Program-made: the position numbers and the translations under genes
Shown: positions 23,421 through 30,592 of the stretch, piece after piece
How positions within the stretch are numbered: the stretch's first letter is position 1
Layout: the number at the start of each line of letters is the position of its first letter
Assembly (NCBI RefSeq): GCF_003053845.1
Contig: NZ_QAYG01000004.1
Span: forward strand, 310,001-374,000
From: Breoghania corrubedonensis
GTDB lineage: Bacteria; Pseudomonadota; Alphaproteobacteria; Rhizobiales; Stappiaceae
Length of the DNA stretch: 64,000 nt
Reading direction: 5' to 3'
The notes under the pieces: generated by a model
Told to the model about the DNA's origin: nothing
The model's database searches: none
What the model saw: the letters and a program-made list of their open reading frames with translations, nothing else

Positions 23421-25805
23421 TCAGTCGCGGGTGATGCGATAGCTGGCACCAGCGGCAAGGGGACTGGTGATTTCGGTCACCCCACCGTCGGCCCAGTGGA
23501 CCGTGAGACGAGCGATTTCGCCAGCATCGCCAAGTCCGAAATGCGCCGCCGGGGCATCGAACGACATGAAGCCGCCGCCCGATTGCAGCTCGCGCATCAT
23601 CCGGGTGCCATCGGGCAATTCGGCGACCAACCGCGCCCCCAGCCCGTGGCTGTTGCCTTTGGCATCGCGCAGTTCCACCTCGATGGCATTGCCCGTCTGA
23701 GAACCGTTGAGAAACAGCGCCACCGGGCCGTTGACCGGTTGGGTGATGATATCGAGGTCCCCGTCATGGTCCATGTCGAAAGCCACCGCACTGGCGGTCA
23801 TCAGGTAATCCTCCAGCCCGAAGGGGCCGGAAGCCTCGGTGAAGGTTCCATCGCCCCTATTGCGGAAGAACAGATTTGACGGACTGACCTCGTTCGGGAC
23901 CCAAGTACCGTTGACGATATAGACGTCCTGCCAGCCATCATTGTCGAAATCTGCGATTTTGGTGTCCCAGGACCAGCCGCCGATCTCGAGCCCCTCGGCC
24001 GAGGCGGTGTCGGTATAGGCGCCGCCCTGCCAGGTCAGCAGGACGTTCGTGCGCAGGATCTGGCGGATCGTGGTATCGAAATCCGCTTGCTGCGGCCTCT
24101 CCCATGGCTTGAAATGGATGTCGCAAAAGGCGCGCGTGGTTCTCTGGTCGGCAGGGATCAGGGCACAGATCGTCGGATCCTGTTTCTGGATCGCCAGATC
24201 CTTGACCAGCATCGCCTTGCACTCGGCCTGCAGTGCGCCCTTGAGCTCCTGGCATTTGGCCGCATAGACCGGATCGAACCGGTTGCCGGATTTGTACCAG
24301 GACTTGATGGCCATGTTACGGAGGCAGAGCGCCTTGGCCGCAGTGTCTTCGATGGCATCGCAGTATTTCGACAGAGCCTGCATTTTCAGTCGCTCGGACA
24401 CAAGCGACGACCGCCCGGCGATCTGCGCGAAAAAAATCTCCGGCATCCCGTCGTTGTGAAGATCCGCCGTCTTTATTGCCATAGTGGTAGTGGTGGTGTG
24501 CGGGATCAGGTTGTCAGCCCGGGTGACGGCGCTGAAGCCGCCCTGTCCGTCACCGAGATAGATATAATCCGGCAGTTCGAAATCGTTGCCGACCAACAGA
24601 TCGGCGGTGCCGTTCAAGTCTATATCGCTGAACAGCATGACGAGCGTTTCGCCGGGCAGACCCGGCAGCTCGGCGAAGTGACTGCCATCCAGCGTGCCGT
24701 TTTCGTTGAATATCAACCGGTTGCGCGATTCCTCGCCGGGGATGCGCCGATACCAGCCGGCGGCCCAGTTACCCAGGGCGACGTCGAGGTCGCCGTCGCG
24801 GTCGAAATCGGCGAAGCTCAGCGAAATTGACAGTATCGCGTCGTCGCGGTTGGCCACCCTTTGCAGCTTCTCGGTGACGAAGGTGCCCTGCCGGTTGAGA
24901 ACGACGAAATTGCCGTCCAGGTATGTGGCGAGAAACAGGTCGAGCCAGCCGTCGTTGTCGATATCGACCAGTGCGGCGTTGAAGACGTCCAGATCGGCCA
25001 GCGGACCAGACTTGTACGGCAGCCGACTGAACCTGCCGGCGCCGTCATTTTTGTAGATATAGACGCCGCGTTCGGTGGAGGCGATCACTAGATCGAGATC
25101 GCCGTCATGGTCGATATCGCCGGTCGACAGGCTGCGCCCTTCCCAGAACGGCGGCCACATGTCTTTCATCGACAATTCCAGTGGCTTATCGATGCCGCGG
25201 GTTGACGCCTCAACGCGCTGGAAGACCGTCTCATAGCCGGGCGAACGCGGGGCGAAAAGGCGCGATGTAATGCGGATCGGGCGATCGGACGATATTTCCG
25301 CCGCCTCAGCCGCCGCCGGCAGGATCAGCTGTTCCAGCCCCCAAAGGATGTCAAGCGCCCGCGGGCTCTGCGAGGAACGGTCGCTGTTCACCGCCACACC
25401 GCCAACGCTGCCGAGAACGACGATCGTTGCCCCCAATAACGAAACGGCGCGGGCCGATATTATGTTGGCGAGAACCGGGTTAGAGCCCCCGTCAGCTGAC
25501 CTACGCCTTTGCCGGCAGCCCAACTGCATCAGGAAGGCGGTCACGATCAGCATTCCGAATGCCATGCCCGTCTTGTTGGCGTCCATCCGGTTTGCTGTGG
25601 TCGTGGCTATGCGCTGATAGACCGGTATGACAGGGATGACCGGGGAGAACGGGCTCTGAAGCTGGATGGCGTCCGATATCATCGCCTTTTCATCGAGTTG
25701 TGACAAGCGCGACAGGGTCCCGAACAACGTCGCAAGGACCGCAACCAAGATCAAGGCAAAGACCACGCGCCGTTTGGCGTGCCGCGCGTCTGGTCCGGTC
25801 ATCAA
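23421..25805 (-). CDS. FG-GAP repeat and ASPIC/UnbV domain protein (CRTAC1-like), membrane-anchored
   Basis: A 794-residue protein. Hydrophobic segments lie at about 12-32, 80-96 and 120-140, followed by an exported propeller. Seven calcium-binding FG-GAP-type loops are visible (DIDHDGDLDLV, DIDNDGWLDLF, DFDRDGDLDVA, DIDLNGTADLL, DLHNDGMPEIF, DFDNDGWQDVY, DMDHDGDLDII). The C-terminus is an ASPIC/UnbV domain (VELRDAKGNSHGLGARL, then LTVHWADGGVTEI). Unusually, about 85 residues in the middle (near 475-560) form a cysteine-containing helical insert with six Cys between the propeller blades. It precedes the MauG-like gene on the same strand. Function unknown; partnership with the di-heme enzyme is suggested by position. 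Confidence 0.82.
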   Translation of the reverse strand: MMTGPDARHAKRRVVFALILVAVLATLFGTLSRLSQLDEKAMISDAIQLQSPFSPVIPVIPVYQRIATTTANRMDANKTGMAFGMLIVTAFLMQLGCRQRRRSADGGSNPVLANIISARAVSLLGATIVVLGSVGGVAVNSDRSSQSPRALDILWGLEQLILPAAAEAAEISSDRPIRITSRLFAPRSPGYETVFQRVEASTRGIDKPLELSMKDMWPPFWEGRSLSTGDIDHDGDLDLVIASTERGVYIYKNDGAGRFSRLPYKSGPLADLDVFNAALVDIDNDGWLDLFLATYLDGNFVVLNRQGTFVTEKLQRVANRDDAILSISLSFADFDRDGDLDVALGNWAAGWYRRIPGEESRNRLIFNENGTLDGSHFAELPGLPGETLVMLFSDIDLNGTADLLVGNDFELPDYIYLGDGQGGFSAVTRADNLIPHTTTTTMAIKTADLHNDGMPEIFFAQIAGRSSLVSERLKMQALSKYCDAIEDTAAKALCLRNMAIKSWYKSGNRFDPVYAAKCQELKGALQAECKAMLVKDLAIQKQDPTICALIPADQRTTRAFCDIHFKPWERPQQADFDTTIRQILRTNVLLTWQGGAYTDTASAEGLEIGGWSWDTKIADFDNDGWQDVYIVNGTWVPNEVSPSNLFFRNRGDGTFTEASGPFGLEDYLMTASAVAFDMDHDGDLDIITQPVNGPVALFLNGSQTGNAIEVELRDAKGNSHGLGARLVAELPDGTRMMRELQSGGGFMSFDAPAAHFGLGDAGEIARLTVHWADGGVTEITSPLAAGASYRITRD

Positions 25806-26007
25806 TCCCCCTTACGGCCCGCGCCAAGTCCGAAAAGGCCGCGCCGCTTGCTGCTCGCAATACCCCGATCATTCGCTAATCAGGCATGCATTTCAACTGG
25901 ACTTCCCAATTTAGATGACCCTACGTGATTCCAAGGCCGTCGAAAGCGCGTCTCCAGATATATTTGGCCTCTATCCCTTGTGAAGGGTCACGCGGCAACC
26001 GCAAGTC

Positions 26008-27039
26008 TTGTGCACGCAGATGACAGCGCCCTCCAGAGTATCGACGCGCGTTTTCGGGCACACCACAACGCCAATCATGTGGCCCCCCCCCCTCAACATC
26101 CACCACGACCCGCAAGCCCGTCGCCAGCGACACGCCAACCGTCTTGCTGTTCACGACCTCCACGGTAGCCTCCTGCCCGTCCAGCCATCCCGAGCGGATG
26201 ACGACCCGTTCCCCAATTTCGAACCGAACCCGCTGCCGGGCCTTGCGGAAATCGAACATGCCCATGTCCTGGACGTCCAGACCGCCACGATCCGCGAGAG
26301 CAAGGGGTGGATCGGCGAGCGCGACGATCCAGAGGTGGGGCTGACGTATCTCAACGCCCGCTACTACGACCCGGTCCTCGCCCGGTTCATCCAGCCGGAC
26401 TGGTGGGACCCGACGGACCCGGCCGTGGGCACGAACAGGTATGCGTATGGGCTGAACAATCCGATCCTGCAGAAGGATCCGAGCGGGCATTGCGTAGCAG
26501 GATGCGTGGGCGATGCAGGGCTAGCGGTGTATGCCGCAGTGGTCGGAGCGGTAGCCATTGCCGCTATTGTTGCTTCATATTATGATGATACCGCGATTTT
26601 AAATCAGAATACAAATCCTGATTATGAAGATGCGCACCCTTTAGGGGTTGAGGTTACGTCCAGCGGGAAAATACACGGCGACGTACCCTCAGCTGATGAT
26701 ATTACCGGGGCGTCTGATGAAGAATTGGCTGATTATAATGAAACGGTCAAAAAGAGCATTCGACAGCGAGAAGAGGAATATGCGGAAAATAAATACGGAC
26801 TTACCCCAGCTGAACGAGCCGGTTATAGAGCACGAATCGAGAAGGAAAAGAAATCGCTTGAAATAGCTGAAAGAGAGCGTGCTTTTAGAGACGCCCTAGA
26901 GGCAGCGCGAAATAGAGATAAAGAAAAAAACGACGGTGACGGTGGCAATGGAGAAGACGGTAGTGAAGGAGGCAAAGGGGAAAAAGACGGTAATCGAGGT
27001 GGAGGAAGAGACGACGCTGACCAAGATACGAGGCGTTAA
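26008..27039 (+). CDS. Truncated Rhs-repeat protein: C-terminal core and polymorphic tip
   Basis: Recognisable Rhs sequence starts near 26290: WIGERDDPEVGLTYLNARYY, then FIQPDWWDPTDPAVGTNRYA and NNPILQKDPSGH, the core end that precedes a variable toxin. The first ~90 codons from the ATG at 26008 are antisense to a nusG fragment, so the large upstream Rhs part has been lost and this start is probably artificial. After the core come a hydrophobic helix (VYAAVVGAVAIAAIVASYY), an acidic and coiled-coil stretch, and a Gly/Asp/Lys-rich end. The tip shows a clear drop in GC from about 26560. I recognise no known toxin domain. Confidence 0.7.
   Translation: MCTQMTAPSRVSTRVFGHTTTPIMWPPPLNIHHDPQARRQRHANRLAVHDLHGSLLPVQPSRADDDPFPNFEPNPLPGLAEIEHAHVLDVQTATIRESKGWIGERDDPEVGLTYLNARYYDPVLARFIQPDWWDPTDPAVGTNRYAYGLNNPILQKDPSGHCVAGCVGDAGLAVYAAVVGAVAIAAIVASYYDDTAILNQNTNPDYEDAHPLGVEVTSSGKIHGDVPSADDITGASDEELADYNETVKKSIRQREEEYAENKYGLTPAERAGYRARIEKEKKSLEIAERERAFRDALEAARNRDKEKNDGDGGNGEDGSEGGKGEKDGNRGGGRDDADQDTRR
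26097..26272 (-). pseudogene. Displaced fragment of the nusG-like gene (direct repeat copy A)
   Basis: This 176-base stretch is a diverged duplicate of 28566-28741, in the same orientation and colinear without gaps. It encodes the KOW part of the NusG-like protein (MGMFDFRKARQRVRFEIGER, then VVIRSGWLDGQEATVEVVN). The N-terminal NGN domain is missing. A run of ten C bases lies at 26083-26092 beside its end. Together with copy B it brackets the Rhs tip, the candidate immunity gene and the second higBA, which suggests a duplication or recombination event. The remaining gap 25806-26096 shows no gene. Confidence 0.8.
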
Positions 27040-27111
27040 ACCTCTCAAAACACTGTCTGCGTAAACAGTGGTTATGCAGGTTTACGACTTAACGGGCCAA
27101 GGATAGATGCG

Positions 27112-27720
27112 ATGAAATCGAAAAACTCGTCGGTTTCGGATTTAGTAAAAAACATAATTAATTCTAAAAATGTTGAATATTCTGTCGAGCAAGAAGAAAA
27201 AATATATGGTTTAATCGACGAAAATAATATTATTGAAATAGACAAATTACTTATTTCTGAAAAAAAATACAATGTCATTGCAGGCATACGAATTTTGGAT
27301 ACAGCATCTAACGTTAAATTGAATAGAATATATCGTAGTGTTGATGCGATATTTGATCGTGGCGATTTAATTCTTAATCGGCTATGTATTAATTTGATTT
27401 ATAGCCACGGCTTTTTTGATGCGGCAGCGAACAAAAGAATGGCTCAGTTCATCGATTGCCCTGATGAGCCCACGAAGCGCTATATTAGGGCTTGGCTCTT
27501 GCTGCTAACGAAGGAACAACTGAAAGAATTCTTGGATAATTATCAGCCCTTTAGCAATAATGTAGAAAAACTAATATATTCCATAATTTCTTTTAGATCG
27601 AACACGATTACACTTACAAATTTTATGGAACAAGTATCTTCAATAGATGATGTCGCCTATCGAGAATATGCGCGTTTGTTAGAATATGAAGGATTAAGAA
27701 AACTTTTTAAACTCAATTAA
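27112..27720 (+). CDS. Hypothetical AT-rich protein, candidate immunity protein for the Rhs tip
   Basis: A 202-residue soluble protein, predicted mostly helical, rich in Ile, Asn, Lys and Leu. The DNA is strikingly AT-rich compared with the rest of the window. It starts 73 bases after the Rhs tip gene on the same strand, where polymorphic toxin systems place their immunity gene. I recognise no domain; leucine- and isoleucine-rich helices such as NVIAGIRILDTASNVKLN and NRLCINLIYSHGFFDA could form a small alpha-solenoid. The gene has no obvious lesion. Confidence 0.65.
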   Translation: MKSKNSSVSDLVKNIINSKNVEYSVEQEEKIYGLIDENNIIEIDKLLISEKKYNVIAGIRILDTASNVKLNRIYRSVDAIFDRGDLILNRLCINLIYSHGFFDAAANKRMAQFIDCPDEPTKRYIRAWLLLLTKEQLKEFLDNYQPFSNNVEKLIYSIISFRSNTITLTNFMEQVSSIDDVAYREYARLLEYEGLRKLFKLN

Positions 27721-27916
27721 TTATAGATTTTTTTAATAAAATATTATAATTCATGAAGTTATATTCATTATTCTAGATGCGGGTCCGCGTTTATAAAATC
27801 TCGGCTTTCAAGCCACGCCCGGAGTCCATTCCCCGGCCGCCTTAAACAGCATCGGATAACGTAAACTGTCACGTGTCGCTTGACGCTGTCGCTCGACCGC
27901 CTCTACCTTCGCATCA

Positions 27917-28207
27917 ATGAGGATTGAGAGCATCAGGCACAAGGCGCTGCGACGTTTCTTTGAAACGGGCAATCCCAAGGGCATTGTCGGCGATACGATG
28001 CAAGTACGAAAGATGCTCGCTTTCATCGATGCGGCCGAGAGTTTGGCGGAGCTATCGACGCCGCCAAACTATGGATTTCACGAGTTGACCGGCGATCGCA
28101 ACGGAACCTGGTCAATGACCGTGACGCGAAACTGACGGCTGACATTTCGTCTCGACGCAGACAATGCCCTGATCGATATGGATCTGGAGGATTATCATGG
28201 CTCTTAG
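27917..28207 (+). pseudogene. HigB-type toxin gene with an in-frame nonsense codon
   Basis: The frame from the ATG at 27917 reads MRIESIRHKALRRFFETGNP and, later, FHELTGDRNGTWSMTVTRN before TGA at 28133-28135. The same frame continues with RLTFRLDADNALIDMDLEDY-HGS to TAG at 28205-28207, exactly the C-terminal strands and closing DYH of HigB toxins. The TGA stands where family members have Trp (compare the intact copy at 20745-21020, NGPWCITF), so a TGG to TGA change inactivated the toxin. The antitoxin start overlaps its last eleven bases. Confidence 0.8.
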
Positions 28208-28499
28208 GATGCATCCTTCGATCGCAGTTCATGTCGGAGACTGGCTGAAGACGGAAATCGTCGAGCCGGTTGGGATAAGCGTGACCGCCCTTGCGGAGCA
28301 TCTCGGCGTGTCGCGACAGGCATTGAGCGCGCTGTTGAACGGCAAGGCAAATCTGTCTGCCGAAATGGCGCTCCGTTTCGAAAGAGCATTCGGCGTGAGA
28401 GCGGATACGCTTTTGAAGATGCAGACGGCATATGACCTTGCGAAGGCCCGCGAGAATGAGGCGAAGATCAAGGTGGAACGCCTGGAGACAGCCGCTTGA
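28197..28499 (+). CDS. higA: HigA-type antitoxin, XRE family (second module)
   Basis: A 100-residue protein with the HigA layout: HPSIAVHVGDWLKTEIVEPV, a helix-turn-helix (VTALAEHLGVSRQALSALLN, then GKANLSAEMALRFERAFG) and a charged C-terminal helix. It overlaps the end of the broken higB frame by eleven bases, the usual coupling. With its toxin disabled it may persist as an autoregulator or be on the way to loss. It differs clearly from the higA at 21030 and represents a separate lineage. Confidence 0.88.
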   Translation: MALRMHPSIAVHVGDWLKTEIVEPVGISVTALAEHLGVSRQALSALLNGKANLSAEMALRFERAFGVRADTLLKMQTAYDLAKARENEAKIKVERLETAA

Positions 28500-28539
28500 G
28501 CCCTTTCGCTGGTGGCGCGAAGCCGGACGCCGCGGGGAG

Positions 28540-29052
28540 CTAAGCCGCCCTCTCCACTCCTTCGGCATCCACCACCACCCGCAAGCCTGTCCCCAGCGAC
28601 ACACCGACCGTCTTGCTGTTGATGACCTCCACCGTCGCCTCCTGCCCGTCCAGCCATCCCGACCGGATGACGACCTGTTCCCCGATCTCGAATTGAACAC
28701 GCTGCCGGGCCTTTCGGAAATCGAACATGCCCATGTCCTGGGCGACCTGAAGCGCTTCGACGCGGTCCGCGCGGATCTCGACCGGGCGGCCGTGCGCCGC
28801 GATGAACTGCGCAACGCCATCGCATTTCCTAGCCGCGCCGAACGCCAGATCATCCGCCGGGAACGCCACGAACACGTATCCGCTGAACAGCGACATTTCC
28901 ACGTCCTTCGTCCGCCGCTTGCCGCAGATCACCCGCTTGCGGCGAACCTGCTGCATCGGGCAGAAGGCTTCAATTCCGGCCTCAGCGAGTGAGACAATCG
29001 CCCGGCGCTCGCAGCGCGGATTGGCCCGGATGACGTACCAGCGCTTTTCCAT
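28540..29052 (-). CDS. NusG-family (RfaH-like) transcription elongation factor
   Basis: A 170-residue NusG paralogue. The NGN domain starts KRWYVIRANPRCERRAIVSL and contains FSGYVFVAFPADD near residue 75; the KOW domain is near residues 115-165 (IGEQVVIRSGWLDGQEATVE). The ATG at 29052 follows GGGGGAAG, and an earlier in-frame start at 29094 lacks such a site. Housekeeping nusG normally lies beside secE and ribosomal protein genes, so this is a specialised homologue, of the sort that helps long mobile or surface-polysaccharide operons to be transcribed. Its KOW part (28566-28741) is duplicated at 26097-26272. Confidence 0.85.
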   Translation of the reverse strand: MEKRWYVIRANPRCERRAIVSLAEAGIEAFCPMQQVRRKRVICGKRRTKDVEMSLFSGYVFVAFPADDLAFGAARKCDGVAQFIAAHGRPVEIRADRVEALQVAQDMGMFDFRKARQRVQFEIGEQVVIRSGWLDGQEATVEVINSKTVGVSLGTGLRVVVDAEGVERAA

Positions 29053-29080
29053 GCTTCCCCCGCCCTTATGCAGCCCACTC

Positions 29081-29450
29081 GATGCGTCGACCAAGCGCCG
29101 CCCGCCTGTCCGAATACCGTCCCGCCTCCTGCCTCACCTGAAACGCTGGAAGGCGCTGGACGGAATCGGGACGCGCGTCATCCACCGGGACGGGAAGCCA
29201 ATGCTCTCTGTCCGCAAGGCGTGGGCCAACAGCCGGGAGGACGCAGGCCTTGGCCCTGACGTTGTTCCTCACACCTTGAGGCACACGACAGCGACATGGG
29301 GCATGCAGAACAAAGCGGACCTCTACCAGTTCGCCGGATTTCTGGGGATGTCGGTGAAGATGCTGAATGACGTCTACGGGCACCACCACCCGGGACCATC
29401 AGCGCAGCGCGGCGGATGCGGTCTCAAGACGCCCCGGGCGGCAGCTTTGA
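29081..29450 (+). pseudogene. Tyrosine recombinase (integrase) fragment, frameshifted
   Basis: Only the catalytic C-terminal part survives: RVIHRDGKPMLSVRKAWANS, then VVPHTLRHTTATWGMQNKAD with the HxxR box, and LNDVYGHHHP with the catalytic Tyr. The N-terminal domains are absent. At 29390-29395 one extra G follows the HHHP codons; skipping it restores the usual ending DHQRSAADAVSR...RQL and a stop at 29448-29450. It ends 73 bases from the 3' end of tRNA-Val, the normal place for an island integrase, and marks an integration event at that tRNA. Confidence 0.8.
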
Positions 29451-29523
29451 CACCGTTTCAGAGCGGTTTCTGAGCGGGGCGAAAGAAATACACACCGCTA
29501 CACAGGCCAAGTCATTGAAAATA

Positions 29524-29599
29524 TGGTGGGCGGTGAGAGACTCGAACTCCCGACATCCTCGGTGTAAACGAGGCGCTCTACCAACTGAGCTAACCGCCC
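29524..29599 (-). tRNA. tRNA-Val (anticodon TAC)
   Basis: A complete cloverleaf with seven-base acceptor stem (GGGCGGT/ACCGCCC), D-loop TTAGCTCAGTTGGTAGAGC, anticodon stem CCTCG/CGAGG around TTTACAC, T-loop GTTCGAGTC, and an encoded CCA. Its 3' end faces the integrase fragment, so it is the likely integration site of the 19-29.5 kb island. Confidence 0.95.
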
Positions 29600-29752
29600 G
29601 ATCATGTTGAAGGCGCGCCTGGCGCGCCGTGCATGTGCCATCCACCCCTCATCGGGCGCGACAGCGTGCGTCCGTTTATAAGCAAAGCGCGCGGATTGCA
29701 AGACAATCGACGCCCTTTGGCGCGCACATTCCTGCGCAAAGGCGGCTTGCGA

Positions 29753-29788
29753 AAAAGCCCCGTCGGCGCAGCGCGCCGCGGGGCTTTT
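29753..29788 (-). terminator. Terminator downstream of hup
   Basis: AAAAGCCCCG (29753-29762) pairs perfectly with CGGGGCTTTT (29779-29788), giving a GC-rich stem with a T-run on the transcript end. It lies 21 bases beyond the HU stop codon on the minus strand and may serve both directions. Confidence 0.85.
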
Positions 29789-29809
29789 CCCAAGATCAGT
29801 CAGAGCTTA

Positions 29810-30085
29810 TCAGCTGTTGACCGCATCCTTCAGGCCCTTGCCGGCCTTGAACTTCGGTGTCTTCGACGCCGGGATCTGGATCGGGTCGCCGGTGCGCGGG
29901 TTACGACCTTCCGTGGCCGCGCGCTCGGAAACCATGAAATTGCCGAACCCGATGATACGGACTTCGCCGCCGCTCTTCAGCGTCTCGGTGATCGCGGCGA
30001 AAGCGGCGTCAACGGCGTCGCCAGCCTGCGCCTTGGACAGGCCACTCTTCTCGGCAACGGCGGCCACGAGATCATTCTTGTTCAT
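29810..30085 (-). CDS. hupB: DNA-binding protein HU
   Basis: A 91-residue histone-like protein: MNKNDLVAAVAEKSGLSKAQ at the start, GFGNFMVSERAATEGRNPRT in the beta arm with the RNPxTG signature, and IPASKTPKFKAGKGLKDAV at the end. HU binds and bends DNA non-specifically as a dimer. The ATG at 30085 follows AGGAACTGCT and gives the exact family start; longer frames upstream are not HU-like. It follows lon in the order clpP-clpX-lon-hup seen widely in alphaproteobacteria. Confidence 0.97.
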   Translation of the reverse strand: MNKNDLVAAVAEKSGLSKAQAGDAVDAAFAAITETLKSGGEVRIIGFGNFMVSERAATEGRNPRTGDPIQIPASKTPKFKAGKGLKDAVNS

Positions 30086-30530
30086 AGCAGTTCCTTTCAT
30101 GCAAATGGCGGATCGCCGTCGATTCGCGCTAGGATCCGCGCGAGCGACACTCACGGGAAACGCAACCCAACGCAAGAGAAAATCGCAGAATTCCGCCACT
30201 CCTGCGGGTTTTTCGATACGAATTTGGGGATATTCACGAAGATTGCACCGCACAAATGCCGATTACGGCGAAACTCGAGCGGTTCCACGGCGAGAAACGT
30301 ACGCGTGAACAACCCGCGAAACGGCACGACTCAGGCGTTTTGACGCGATTGGAAGGGCGCATTCGACGCCCGCCCCCGGCCCACCGACGGCCCACTCCTG
30401 GACCGCCCCCGACCCGGCGCCAGGATACGGCGCCAGGATCCCAGAACCGCTCGCCATTCTCCCGACCGCAACCCCCGTCGAACGGAGGTCTCCGCGACAC
30501 CGGGTAAGCACCAAAAGGGGCGGCGAAAAC
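30086..30530. other. 445-base intergenic region between hup and the lon terminator
   Basis: It holds the hup promoter region (AT-rich near 30180-30260) and a GC-rich, repetitive stretch around 30360-30480 with several short proline/arginine-type codon runs in all frames. No convincing gene or known motif is seen. Confidence 0.5.
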
Positions 30531-30564
30531 AAAAGGCCCCGGTCGGATGCGACCGGGGCCTTTT
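30531..30564 (-). terminator. Terminator downstream of lon
   Basis: A perfect 15-base-pair stem, AAAAGGCCCCGGTCG with CGACCGGGGCCTTTT, with a GATG loop. It lies 28 bases beyond the lon stop and has A/T tracts on both sides, so it can act in both directions. Confidence 0.9.
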
Positions 30565-30592
30565 TCATTTTCGTTGCGGACAGATGGACGGA

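Noticed and set aside
27808-28026. 72-codon minus-strand frame over the higB relic.
   Set aside because: The plus-strand frame has clear HigB character; the minus frame has none.
18900-29600. A second copy of the tRNA-Val 3' end as left attachment site of the island.
   Set aside because: I did not find a convincing match to the tRNA end within the region; the left limit stays unknown.
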